Part shown: piece by piece, positions 42,613-50,291 of the stretch
Numbering within the stretch: position 1 is the stretch's first letter
How the letters are laid out: each line of letters starts with the position of its first letter
Assembly: GCF_016464305.1 (NCBI RefSeq)
Contig: NZ_JAEIOJ010000003.1
Location: 310,001-374,000, forward strand
From: Umezawaea beigongshangensis
GTDB taxonomy: Bacteria; Actinomycetota; Actinomycetes; Mycobacteriales; Pseudonocardiaceae
DNA: 64,000 nt
Reading direction: 5' to 3'
Notes under the pieces: generated by a model
Database searches by the model: none
Seen by the model: only the letters and a program-made list of their open reading frames with translations
Told to the model about the DNA's origin: nothing
Made by a program: the position numbers and the translations under genes

Positions 42613-43050
42613 ATGACGCGGCTGGTGCGCGGAGCGGACGGCCGGATGTGGACGGTCCGCAGCCGGGTGGAGTGGCGCAACCCGAGTGCCACCGACGACT
42701 TCGAGCACGACGTCAGCGGCGGTCACACGCCCGGCGTCGTGATGTTCGGAATTCTGATCGTCATGGGTGTCCTGCTGGTCGCGTGGACCCCCGAGGAGGT
42801 CGTCGTCCCGGCGTGGCTGATCTTCGCGCTGATCCTGCTGTTCCTGTTCTTCCCCGTCCGGTGGTCGCTGCGCAGGCCGTGGACGCTGGTCGCGGAGTCC
42901 AAGGCGACGGCCGACGACCAGCCGCCGGAGCTGTGGGTCGGGCAGGTGCGCGGTGTGCTGGCGGTGCGCCAGGAGGCGTCGAACGTCGTCCGCAACATCG
43001 AGATGTACTCGCTGCCGAACGTGGACGGCCCGCTCCAGCCGGTCGACTGA
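42613..43050 (+). CDS. Conserved two-helix membrane protein
   Basis: A 145-residue protein with two closely spaced membrane helices (about 44-60 and 67-82, VVMFGILIVMGVLLVAW and AWLIFALILLFLFFPV), a polar N terminus and a C-terminal domain ending SNVVRNIEMYSLPNVDGPL. No named family recognised. ATG 42613 has AGGAG 8 nt upstream. It precedes the Fpg/Nei gene by 27 bp and may share its transcript. Confidence 0.7.
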   Translation: MTRLVRGADGRMWTVRSRVEWRNPSATDDFEHDVSGGHTPGVVMFGILIVMGVLLVAWTPEEVVVPAWLIFALILLFLFFPVRWSLRRPWTLVAESKATADDQPPELWVGQVRGVLAVRQEASNVVRNIEMYSLPNVDGPLQPVD

Positions 43051-43077
43051 TCGCCGCCACCGGGTGACACTGGTCGG

Positions 43078-43941
43078 GTGCCGGAACTCCCCGAGGTCGA
43101 GGCTCTCGCCCACCACCTGCGCGAACACGCCGCGGGCCGGGTGGTGCACCGCGTCGACGTGGTGTCGCTCCAGGTCTTGAAGACGGTGCTGCCGCCGTGG
43201 ACCGAGCTGCACGGCCGGACGGTCACCGGCGCCGGTCGGCACGGCAAGCACCTGGACCTCGACTGCGACGGGCTGCACCTCGTCGTGCACCTGGCGCGTG
43301 CCGGGTGGTTGCGCTGGTCGGACACGCTGGCCGCGCCGCCGCCCAAGCAGGGCAGGGGTCCGCTGGCGCTGCGCGCGCACCTCGGGCCGCCCGGCGCGGG
43401 ACCGGGCTTCGACCTGACCGAGGCGGGCACGAAGAAGGGGCTGGCCGCGTGGATCGTGCGCGACCCGGCCGAGGTGCCGGGCGTCGCCCGGCTCGGCCCC
43501 GACGCGCTGTCGATCGGCCGCGCGCGGCTCGGCGAGCTGTTCGCCGGCCGGTCCGACCGGCTGAAGACGGCGCTGACCGACCAGACGCTGATCGCGGGGC
43601 TCGGCAACGCCTACTCCGACGAGGTCCTGCACGTGGCGCGGCTGTCGCCGTACGCCACGGCCGGGCGGCTGCCGGCCGACGCGCTGGACCGGCTGCACGA
43701 GGCGCTGACCGGCGTCCTCACCGACGCGGTGAGCCGTTCGGTGGGCCAGGACGCGGCCCGGCTCAAGGGGGAGAAGCGGTCCGGCCTGCGGGTGCACGCC
43801 CGGACCGGCCTGCCGTGCCCGGTGTGCGGGGACACCGTCCGCGAGGTGTCGTTCGCGGACCGGGCGTTCCAGTACTGCCCGACCTGCCAGACCGGTGGCG
43901 AGCCGCTGGCGGACCGCAGGACGTCCCGCTTCCTGAGGTGA
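43078..43941 (+). CDS. Fpg/Nei-family DNA glycosylase
   Basis: A 287-residue bifunctional DNA glycosylase/AP lyase. PELPEVE (2-8) places the catalytic proline right after the start codon, with E3; the H2TH region includes LIAGLGNAYSDEVL, and a C-terminal zinc finger has CPVC and YCPTCQ. It removes oxidised bases. Whether it is Fpg- or Nei-type is not decided. The GTG at 43078 is required by the N-terminal proline. Confidence 0.92.
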   Translation: MPELPEVEALAHHLREHAAGRVVHRVDVVSLQVLKTVLPPWTELHGRTVTGAGRHGKHLDLDCDGLHLVVHLARAGWLRWSDTLAAPPPKQGRGPLALRAHLGPPGAGPGFDLTEAGTKKGLAAWIVRDPAEVPGVARLGPDALSIGRARLGELFAGRSDRLKTALTDQTLIAGLGNAYSDEVLHVARLSPYATAGRLPADALDRLHEALTGVLTDAVSRSVGQDAARLKGEKRSGLRVHARTGLPCPVCGDTVREVSFADRAFQYCPTCQTGGEPLADRRTSRFLR

Positions 43942-44081
43942 GGATGATCACGCGCGGTTCGGTGACGGCGTCCTGGTGTGCGGCGAGCCACCGATCGGCG
44001 CAGGAGAGATCCACCGGTCGGGTGAACAAGGCGGGCGTTGGTGACCGCGGACCCTTGCCACCGGAGAGCCGGGAGAACAGC

Positions 44082-44105
44082 ATGGACCCGTGGGTGACCT
44101 TCTGA
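44082..44105 (+). CDS. Possible seven-residue leader ORF overlapping the LytS kinase start
   Basis: ATG 44082 has GGGAG (44071-44075) 6 nt upstream and encodes MDPWVTF then TGA. The kinase GTG at 44090 lies within it in another frame and is 14 nt from the same ribosome site. It may couple kinase translation to the mini-ORF, or the spacing may be fortuitous. Confidence 0.25.
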   Translation: MDPWVTF

Positions 44106-45343
44106 CCGAGCGCGCGGTACTCGGTGTCATCGCGACGCTGGCCGTTCTCGGTCTCTTCGTGATGCTGTGCCGGGCCCGCCGAGTGAGCACCTCGGTCGAG
44201 GACGCCGTGATGGACATGCTGCACCGCATGTCGAGGGCGTCGTCCGACCTCCGCGAGGGCCTGACCGAGGAGGCCGCCAACAAGGCGACGCCGCACCTGC
44301 GCGAGATGCTGCGGTGCGTCGCAGTCGGCCTCACCGACGCCGACGGCACCCTCCTGTCGTGGGACGGCGGCGCCGCGGAGCACTACGCGCCGTTGCGCGA
44401 GTACGTGGAGCGGTCGATCCGGGAGCACCAGAAGGAGCACGTCGAGCACCGCAAGCTCGACTGCGAGCTGCCGGGACCGTGCGCGCTGCACAGCGCCGTG
44501 ATCGTTCCCCTGTTCGTGGAGGGCGACGTCGCGGGCACGCTGATCGTCGTCAGCGGGGTCGCGAACAAGCGCCAGGTGCGCATGGCGGAGGAGACCGCGC
44601 GGTTCGTCTCGACGCAGCTGGAGCTGGAGGTGCTCCAGAAGTCGCGGCAGGCGCTGGCCCAGGCCGAGGTGAAGGCGCTGCGCGCGCAGATCTCGCCGCA
44701 CTTCGTCTACAACGCGCTGAACACGATCTCCTCGCTGATCCGCACCGACCCGGCGCACGCCCGCGAACTGCTCCAGGAGTTCGCCGAGTTCACCCGGTAC
44801 TCCTTCCGCACGGACGGCTTCTTCACGACGCTGTCCGACGAGCTGAACAACATCCACCGCTACCTGACGATCGAGCAGGCCCGCTACGGCGAGCGGCTGA
44901 ACGTGCGGCTGCGCGTCGCTCCCGAGGTGCTCCAGGTGGTGCTGCCGTTCCTGGTGCTGCAACCGCTGGTGGAGAACGCGGTGCGGCACGGCCTGGCGAA
45001 GAAGCCGGGCGGCGGGCTGCTGACGATCACCGCGGAGGACAACGGCGCCGAGGCGCTGATCAGCGTCGAGGACGACGGCGTCGGCATGGACCCCGACCGG
45101 CTGTTCGACGACCTGAAGGACGCGCACCAGACGGGGGCGCACGTGGGCCTGGGCAACATCAACAACCGGATGCGGTCGGTGTTCGGCGACGAGTACGCCC
45201 TGGTGGTGGAGACCGCGCCGGGCGCGGGCATGAAGACGATCATCAAGGTGCCGAAGTTCAGCCGCGGCGTGCGGCCGAACCTGACGCTGGTGCAGCCGCA
45301 GGAGGAGCCGAACACCGCCGAGCAGCCGGTGATCCGGGCCTGA
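44090..45343 (+). CDS. LytS-type sensor histidine kinase
   Basis: A 417-residue kinase: N-terminal membrane helix (about 8-27), a GAF-like sensor (about 55-190, with cysteines in RKLDCELPGPCALHSAV), a His_kinase domain with H204 (QISPHFVYNALNTISSL) and HATPase motifs LVENAVRHG and GVGLGN-like HVGLGNINNRM. It belongs to the LytS/YehU type that pairs with LytTR regulators; the matching regulator is at 46561-47406. GTG 44090 is the only start compatible with the helix. Neighbouring symporters suggest a small carboxylate signal; this is inference. Confidence 0.88.
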   Translation: MGDLLTERAVLGVIATLAVLGLFVMLCRARRVSTSVEDAVMDMLHRMSRASSDLREGLTEEAANKATPHLREMLRCVAVGLTDADGTLLSWDGGAAEHYAPLREYVERSIREHQKEHVEHRKLDCELPGPCALHSAVIVPLFVEGDVAGTLIVVSGVANKRQVRMAEETARFVSTQLELEVLQKSRQALAQAEVKALRAQISPHFVYNALNTISSLIRTDPAHARELLQEFAEFTRYSFRTDGFFTTLSDELNNIHRYLTIEQARYGERLNVRLRVAPEVLQVVLPFLVLQPLVENAVRHGLAKKPGGGLLTITAEDNGAEALISVEDDGVGMDPDRLFDDLKDAHQTGAHVGLGNINNRMRSVFGDEYALVVETAPGAGMKTIIKVPKFSRGVRPNLTLVQPQEEPNTAEQPVIRA

Positions 45344-45355
45344 CCGGCCGCGCGC

Positions 45356-45520
45356 TCAGGAGGCGACGGCGAGGACGGTCACGAACATCACGACGCACAC
45401 GCCCCAGAGGATCCACATCCAGTAGACGTTCATCGGAGTGGGGCCGTCCGGGTGCTGGCGGCTGCGGTCGTCCCACCACTCGACGTAGCGTTCGAGCCAC
45501 TTCACCGGGTTGAACGTCAC
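45356..45520 (-). CDS. Small membrane protein (54 aa)
   Basis: A 54-residue frame: VTFNPVKWLERYVEWWDDRS, then RQHPDGPTPMNVYWMWILWG, then VCVVMFVTVLAVAS and TGA. A Trp-rich amphipathic N terminus is followed by one membrane helix (about 32-53). AGGTGG lies about 6 nt before the GTG. Clear protein-like composition and its place between the LytS kinase and S49 peptidase genes, opposite strand, argue that it is real. No function known. Confidence 0.65.
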   Translation of the reverse strand: MTFNPVKWLERYVEWWDDRSRQHPDGPTPMNVYWMWILWGVCVVMFVTVLAVAS

Positions 45521-45581
45521 TGCCCACCTCGCCGCGGTCCGACCACGATGCTAACGGGTGCGACCCCGCGTCCCGTGCACG

Positions 45582-45587
45582 TAGGGT
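45582..45587 (+). promoter_or_regulatory. -10 hexamer of a probable leaderless promoter
   Basis: TAGGGT ends 7 nt before ATG 45595; no Shine-Dalgarno. Confidence 0.45.
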
Positions 45588-45594
45588 CGGTGGC

Positions 45595-46461
45595 ATGAGC
45601 GTGACGGACAAGATCACCGCACGGTTGCCCAAGATCGTCGCCGAGCGCGGTGACCGGCCCCCGGTGGTGGCGGCCGTCCGGTTGCACGGCGTGATCACGC
45701 CGACCCCCGCGCCGGTGGCGCGCAACACGATCAGCCTGCAGGCGCTGGAGTCCGCGCTCACCCGCGCGTTCGACCACGACCGCCTCGTCGCGGTCGCCCT
45801 GCTGATCAACTCGCCGGGCGGGGCGCCGACCCAGTCCGCGCTCGTCGCGGAGCGCGTCCGCGAACTGGCGGAGCGGAAGAAGGTGCCCGTGCTGGCGTTC
45901 TGCGAGGACCTCGCGGCGTCCGGCGGCTACTGGCTCGCGTGCGCGGGCGACGAGATCTACGCCCACGGCACGTCGATGGTCGGTTCGATCGGCGTCGTCA
46001 GCTCGGGCTTCGGCCTGAACGGCCTGCTGGAGCGCTGGGGGGTCGAGCGCCGGGTGCACACGGCCGGGCAGAACAAGGTGCGTCTCGACCCGTTCCAGCC
46101 GGAGAAGCCGGAGGACGTCGAGTGGCTGAGGGGTCTGCACACCCAGTTGCACGAGCAGTTCGTCGCGTGGGTTCGGCAGCGGCGCGGGGAGAAGCTCGCC
46201 GGCACCGACGAGGAGCTGTTCTCCGGTGAGGTGTGGACGGGCGCGCGGGCCGTCGAACTCGGTCTCGTGGACGGGCTCGGCACGGTGCGCAGCGTGGTCG
46301 CCGACCGCTTCCCGGACGCCGTGATCTCCGTCGCCGAGCCGCGCCGCCCGCTGCTCGCCCGGCTGGGGATGGCGGGAGCGACCACACGATCGGGCGACCT
46401 CCTGCTCACCAACCTGGCGGCACTGGAACACCGGGCGCACTGGTCTCGTTTCGGCCTGTGA
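45595..46461 (+). CDS. S49-family serine peptidase (SppA/SohB-like)
   Basis: A 288-residue peptidase with the ClpP-like fold of family S49. The nucleophile is S109 in EDLAASGGYWLACAG; SMVGSIGVVSSGFGL and the downstream lysine in AGQNKVRLDPF complete the Ser-Lys site. It lacks an evident membrane helix, so it may be cytoplasmic. Relatives degrade signal peptides or misfolded membrane proteins. It separates the LytS and LytTR genes. Confidence 0.88.
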   Translation: MSVTDKITARLPKIVAERGDRPPVVAAVRLHGVITPTPAPVARNTISLQALESALTRAFDHDRLVAVALLINSPGGAPTQSALVAERVRELAERKKVPVLAFCEDLAASGGYWLACAGDEIYAHGTSMVGSIGVVSSGFGLNGLLERWGVERRVHTAGQNKVRLDPFQPEKPEDVEWLRGLHTQLHEQFVAWVRQRRGEKLAGTDEELFSGEVWTGARAVELGLVDGLGTVRSVVADRFPDAVISVAEPRRPLLARLGMAGATTRSGDLLLTNLAALEHRAHWSRFGL

Positions 46462-46560
46462 GCTGTGGGTGGATCGATCGGGTGACGAGTGCGCAGCGGT
46501 GGTCATCACCCGGACGGACCGCCCGCGGAACGTAGACACGACGTGGTCCGGGTGGGCAAG

Positions 46561-47406
46561 ATGCCCGACACAGTGAGCACCCAGGAGAGCGCCGGCCTCC
46601 TCGTCCTGGCGGTGGACGACGAGGCACCCGGTCTGAGCGAGATCAAGTACCTGCTGGAGAGCAGCCCGCACATCCGCCGTGTGCTGACCGCCTTCGACGC
46701 GGCCGAGGCGCTGCGCATCCTGCGCGGTGACTACGACGTCGAGGTGATGGACCGCACGAAGGCCGGGCTGCCACCGGTGGACGCGGTCTTCGCGGACATC
46801 AACATGCCCGGGTTGAGCGGCACCGACCTCGCCAGGGTCCTCAACGCGTTCCGCGCGCCGCCCGCGCTGGTGTTCGTCACCGGTGTGGAGCACTCGGAGG
46901 CGGTCGTCGCCTTCGAGGTCGGCGCGCTGGACTTCGTCACGAAGCCGATCAACGACGACCGCGTGAACAAGGCGATCGAGCGCGTGGTCCAGCGGGTCGG
47001 CTCGGTGCCGGCGACGGTGCCGGAGCCGGTCGCCGAACCGCAGGACGAGGAGGTCATCCCCGTCGAGCTGGGCGGGACGATCAAGCTCGTGCCGCGCGCG
47101 TCGGTGCGCTACGTGGAGGCGCAGGGCGACTACGCCCGCCTGCACACCGCCGAGGGCAGCCACCTCGTGCGCATCCCGCTCGCGCAGCTCGAGGAGCGCT
47201 GGGAGAGCGCCGGGTTCGTCCGCATCCACCGCTCGTACCTGGTGTCGCTGCCCCTGGTGAGCGAGCTGCGGATGACCTCCAACGGTTACGCCGTGATCAT
47301 CGGCACCGGCACGGACGCCAAGGAGCTGCCGGTGAGCCGCCGCCACACCAGGGAGTTGAAGGAACGCATCGTCCGGCCGCCGAAGAGCGGCTGGAGCGGT
47401 GGCTGA
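46561..47406 (+). CDS. LytTR-family response regulator
   Basis: A 281-residue regulator: receiver domain with D79 (AVFADINMPGLSG) and K in FVTKPI, then a LytTR DNA-binding domain (about 160-275) with VRYVEAQGDYARLHT and RIHRSYLVSLPLV. It probably partners the LytS-type kinase at 44090. ATG 46561 is favoured; GTG 46543, 46552 and 46573 are also open. Its TGA overlaps the next start (TGATG-type), linking it to the symporter genes. Confidence 0.9.
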   Translation: MPDTVSTQESAGLLVLAVDDEAPGLSEIKYLLESSPHIRRVLTAFDAAEALRILRGDYDVEVMDRTKAGLPPVDAVFADINMPGLSGTDLARVLNAFRAPPALVFVTGVEHSEAVVAFEVGALDFVTKPINDDRVNKAIERVVQRVGSVPATVPEPVAEPQDEEVIPVELGGTIKLVPRASVRYVEAQGDYARLHTAEGSHLVRIPLAQLEERWESAGFVRIHRSYLVSLPLVSELRMTSNGYAVIIGTGTDAKELPVSRRHTRELKERIVRPPKSGWSGG

Positions 47407-47864
47407 TGAGCCGTCACGACGGTGCTGCCCGTCCTCCCGGCCAGCCCGAACAGCCCCTGCCCGCCGCCCGTGACGCCTCGATGCCGGTGCCCTCGACGAA
47501 GCCGCCGAGACGCCGCCGCGTCGTCCTGGCCGAGTCGCGCGGCAAGGGCGGCACGGCCCGCGCGCGCACGATCGTCGAGCTGGAGGAGCAGACGAGTGTC
47601 GGCGAGAAGCTGGTTCGTGATCTGATCAAGCAGCAGTTGCGGACCGCGCTCGGCCTCGCCGGACTGGTCCTGCTCCTGCTGGGGTGGATGCCGGTCGCGT
47701 TCTACCTGGTCCCCGCGCTGTCGGAGGCCAGGCTGTTCGGGGTCCCGCTGCCCTGGTTGCTGATGGGACTGGTGCCGTTCCCCCTGCTGTACGCGGCGGG
47801 GTACTGGTACCGCAGGAAGGCCGAGCACCACGAGCGCGACTTCGTGAACATGGTCGACCGCTGA
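47406..47864 (+). CDS. DUF485-like two-helix partner of the symporter
   Basis: A 152-residue protein with a basic, disordered N terminus (about 1-55) and two membrane helices (about 78-98 and 113-133). Its size, topology and place before a sodium:solute symporter resemble the DUF485/MctB proteins that accompany ActP/MctC carriers. ATG 47406 overlaps the regulator stop by one base. Confidence 0.75.
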   Translation: MSRHDGAARPPGQPEQPLPAARDASMPVPSTKPPRRRRVVLAESRGKGGTARARTIVELEEQTSVGEKLVRDLIKQQLRTALGLAGLVLLLLGWMPVAFYLVPALSEARLFGVPLPWLLMGLVPFPLLYAAGYWYRRKAEHHERDFVNMVDR

Positions 47865-47888
47865 CCAGGAGAGGCCGGACGACGCGGC

Positions 47889-49670
47889 GTGATCGAGAAC
47901 CTGTGGAGCCTCACCGGTGTGCTGTGCGTGGCCGGTCTCACGTTCCTGCTGGGCTTCGTCGGCTCGCGCAGGGCGAACACCACCCCGGACTTCCTGGTCG
48001 CCCGCCGCGCCATCCCGACCAGCCGCAACGCCGCCGCGATCTCCGGTGAGTACCTGTCGGCCGCCTCGTTCCTGGGCGTCGCGGGACTGGTGCTGAAGGA
48101 CGGCGCGGACGCGCTGTGGTTCCCGATCGGCTTCACGGCCGGGTACCTCGCGCTGATGCTGTTCGTGGCCGCGCCGCTGCGCCGCTCCGGCGCCTACACG
48201 CTGCCCGACTTCGCCGAGGCCAGGCTGGGCTCCACGACGCTGCGCCACTTCTGCACGTTCTTCGTCGTCTGCATCGGCGTGCTCTACCTGGTGCCGCAGT
48301 TGCAGAGCGCCGGGCTGACGCTCACCACGATCACGGGGCTGCCCGGCTGGATCGGCGGGGTCGTCGTCATCGTCGTCGTGGTGGTCAACGTCCTCGGCGG
48401 CGGGATGCGGGCGATCACCCTGGTGCAGGCGTTCCAGTACTGGGGCAAGCTCTTCGCCATCGCCGCGCCGACGTTCGTGCTGTTCGCGGTCTTCCTGTCC
48501 AACCCGTCCAACGGCTCCCGCCCGCTGACCGACGAGGGCGCGCCGCGGTTCACCGAGACGGCGCGGGTGGTGCTCCAGGAGCCCGTCGTGCTGGACGTGC
48601 ACGAGCCGACGCGGCTGGAGGCCACCGGCACCGTCGAGGGCTCGCCGGTCGACGGCCCCGTCTACTGGGCGCCCGGCCGGACCTACCGGGTCGGGACCGG
48701 GACGGAGCTGGTGTTCGCCCCCGGCACGCCGGTGCCCGTCGTGGACGGCTCGCCCAGCACCAACGCCGAGTGGCTGCGCGCCGAGAACGACGGCCTGTCC
48801 GGGATGTTCGAGACGTACTCGCTGATCTTCGCGACGTTCCTCGGCACGATGGGCCTGCCGCACGTGCTGGTCCGCTTCTACACCAACCCCGACGGCAGGG
48901 CCGCGCGGCGGACGGCCATGCACGTCATCTACCTGCTCGGCCTGTTCTACGTGTTCCCGCTGATCCTGGGCGTGCTGTCGCGGGAGTACCTGCCGCGGCT
49001 GCTCGTGCACGGCCGCACGGACGCCGCCGTGCTGCTGCTGCCGGGGGAGATGCTGCCGAACGTCTTCGGCCAGATCCTCGGCGCGATCGTGGCCGCCGGC
49101 GCGTTCGCCGCGTTCCTGTCGACGTCGTCGGGGCTGGTCGTGAGCGTGGCCGGGGTGGTGTCGACCGACCTGCTGCCGGGCAAGGTGCGGGACTTCCGCT
49201 GGGCGACGCTGTTCACCGGCGCGGTGGCGATCGGGCTCGCGCTGCTGCTGCCGCGCAGCGACGCCTCGCTCACGGTGGCGGTGTCGTTCGCGCTGGCCGC
49301 CTCGACGTTCTGCCCGCTGCTGGTGCTGGGCATCTGGTGGCGCAAGCTCACCTGGGTCGGCGCGGTGTGGGGGTTGTGCGTGGGCGGCGGCCTGGTGCTG
49401 AGCGCGCTGGTCGTGAACGTCGTCAGCTCGTTCACCGGTGACTGGGCGCCGGACGTGCTGCTGCAACCGGCGCTGATCACCGTGCCGATCGCGTTCGCCA
49501 CGATGATCGCGGTGAGCCGGGCGACGGCCCGCAGGCTGCCGGAGGACGTGAACACGATCCTGCTGCGCCTGCACGCCCCCGATCCGCTGGGCTTCATCCA
49601 GGACCGGGACGTGCAGCGGTTCGGCACCGCGGAGGAGAGGGCCTCGCAGGGCCGCCGCCGATCGCGCTGA
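47889..49670 (+). CDS. Sodium:solute symporter (ActP/MctC-like) with large extracellular insert
   Basis: A 593-residue carrier of the SSS family with about 13 helices. ISGEYLSAASFLGVAGLVL, LGTMGLPHVLVRFYTNPDG and SLTVAVSFALAASTFCPLL match acetate/pyruvate symporters. Residues about 203-300, between two helices, form an extra hydrophilic beta-rich insert (VVLQEPVVLDVHEPTRLEAT and PGRTYRVGTGTELVFAPGTP) that the paralogue at 50288 lacks. GTG 47889 is the start, 24 bp after the partner gene. Confidence 0.85.
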   Translation: MIENLWSLTGVLCVAGLTFLLGFVGSRRANTTPDFLVARRAIPTSRNAAAISGEYLSAASFLGVAGLVLKDGADALWFPIGFTAGYLALMLFVAAPLRRSGAYTLPDFAEARLGSTTLRHFCTFFVVCIGVLYLVPQLQSAGLTLTTITGLPGWIGGVVVIVVVVVNVLGGGMRAITLVQAFQYWGKLFAIAAPTFVLFAVFLSNPSNGSRPLTDEGAPRFTETARVVLQEPVVLDVHEPTRLEATGTVEGSPVDGPVYWAPGRTYRVGTGTELVFAPGTPVPVVDGSPSTNAEWLRAENDGLSGMFETYSLIFATFLGTMGLPHVLVRFYTNPDGRAARRTAMHVIYLLGLFYVFPLILGVLSREYLPRLLVHGRTDAAVLLLPGEMLPNVFGQILGAIVAAGAFAAFLSTSSGLVVSVAGVVSTDLLPGKVRDFRWATLFTGAVAIGLALLLPRSDASLTVAVSFALAASTFCPLLVLGIWWRKLTWVGAVWGLCVGGGLVLSALVVNVVSSFTGDWAPDVLLQPALITVPIAFATMIAVSRATARRLPEDVNTILLRLHAPDPLGFIQDRDVQRFGTAEERASQGRRRSR

Positions 49671-49875
49671 GTGAACTATGTCTCGTTCGGGTGACGAGAA
49701 CCTCACCGATCTGGTTAACGGGCCTTTGTTGCACGGGAGCGGTTGTTCGTCTCCGTGCACCTACCGCTCATCGCTTCACCCGGCGTCCCCGTCGCACGTG
49801 GTGGACCGGAGGGTTACGAACGTGACCCACGTCTCTCTACGGTGCTGCCGGTACCGGACGCACAGGAGGCATCAC

Positions 49876-49929
49876 GTGCCCGTCACGCCGCTGACACAAC
49901 CGCCGAGTAGCGCGAGGAGGGGACAGTGA
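49876..49929 (+). CDS. 17-residue leader ORF coupled to the DUF485 gene
   Basis: GTG 49876 has CAGGAGG 6 nt upstream and encodes MPVTPLTQPPSSARRGQ. Its TGA (49927-49929) overlaps the GTG of the DUF485 gene (GTGA). The strong ribosome site and stop/start overlap suggest a translated leader that couples initiation; a GAGGAGG inside its end also serves the downstream gene. Confidence 0.4.
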   Translation: MPVTPLTQPPSSARRGQ

Positions 49930-50291
49930 GCACGACCGAGAGCAGCTCGGCGGGTTCCGACCCGACAGCACCCGACCCCGACGCGCAGAAGTGGATCGAG
50001 CTCCAGCAGAGCCCCGACTTCGTGGAGCTGCGAGCCCGGCTGAGGAAGTTCGTCTTCCCGGCGACCGGCCTGTTCCTGGCCTGGTACGTCCTCTACGTGC
50101 TCCTCGCGGACTACGCGCACGAGTTCATGGCGACCAAGGTCGTCGGCAACATCAACGTCGGCCTGATCCTCGGGCTCCTCCAGTTCGTCTCGACGTTCGC
50201 ACTGACCACGCTGTACGTCCGGTACGCCAACAAGAGGCTCGACCCGGCCGCCGAGAAGATCCGCACCGAGGTCGAGGGGAGCGCGCCGTGA
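49926..50291 (+). CDS. DUF485 membrane protein (MctB-like)
   Basis: A 121-residue DUF485 protein with two helices (about 43-62 and 78-97; FPATGLFLAWYVLYVLLADY, ILGLLQFVSTFALTTLYV). The conserved FVELRARLRKFVFPATG precedes the first helix. In Corynebacterium such a gene (mctB) precedes the monocarboxylate carrier gene mctC, as here. GTG 49926 has GAGGAGG about 6 nt upstream. It overlaps the symporter gene (GTGA). Confidence 0.9.
   Translation: MSTTESSSAGSDPTAPDPDAQKWIELQQSPDFVELRARLRKFVFPATGLFLAWYVLYVLLADYAHEFMATKVVGNINVGLILGLLQFVSTFALTTLYVRYANKRLDPAAEKIRTEVEGSAP

Noticed and set aside
47286-49760. A very long open frame (over 800 codons) antisense to the symporter gene, and similar long antisense frames at 12430-14226, 21130-23109 and 50111-51952
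   Set aside because: They mirror strongly coding plus-strand genes in GC-rich DNA; the translations are Arg/Gly/His-rich without domains, and the sense genes have clear families.
49678-49929. An 83-codon open frame before the DUF485 gene
   Set aside because: Its first part lacks a ribosome site and protein character; only the last 17 codons, with their own GTG and strong ribosome site, are plausible.
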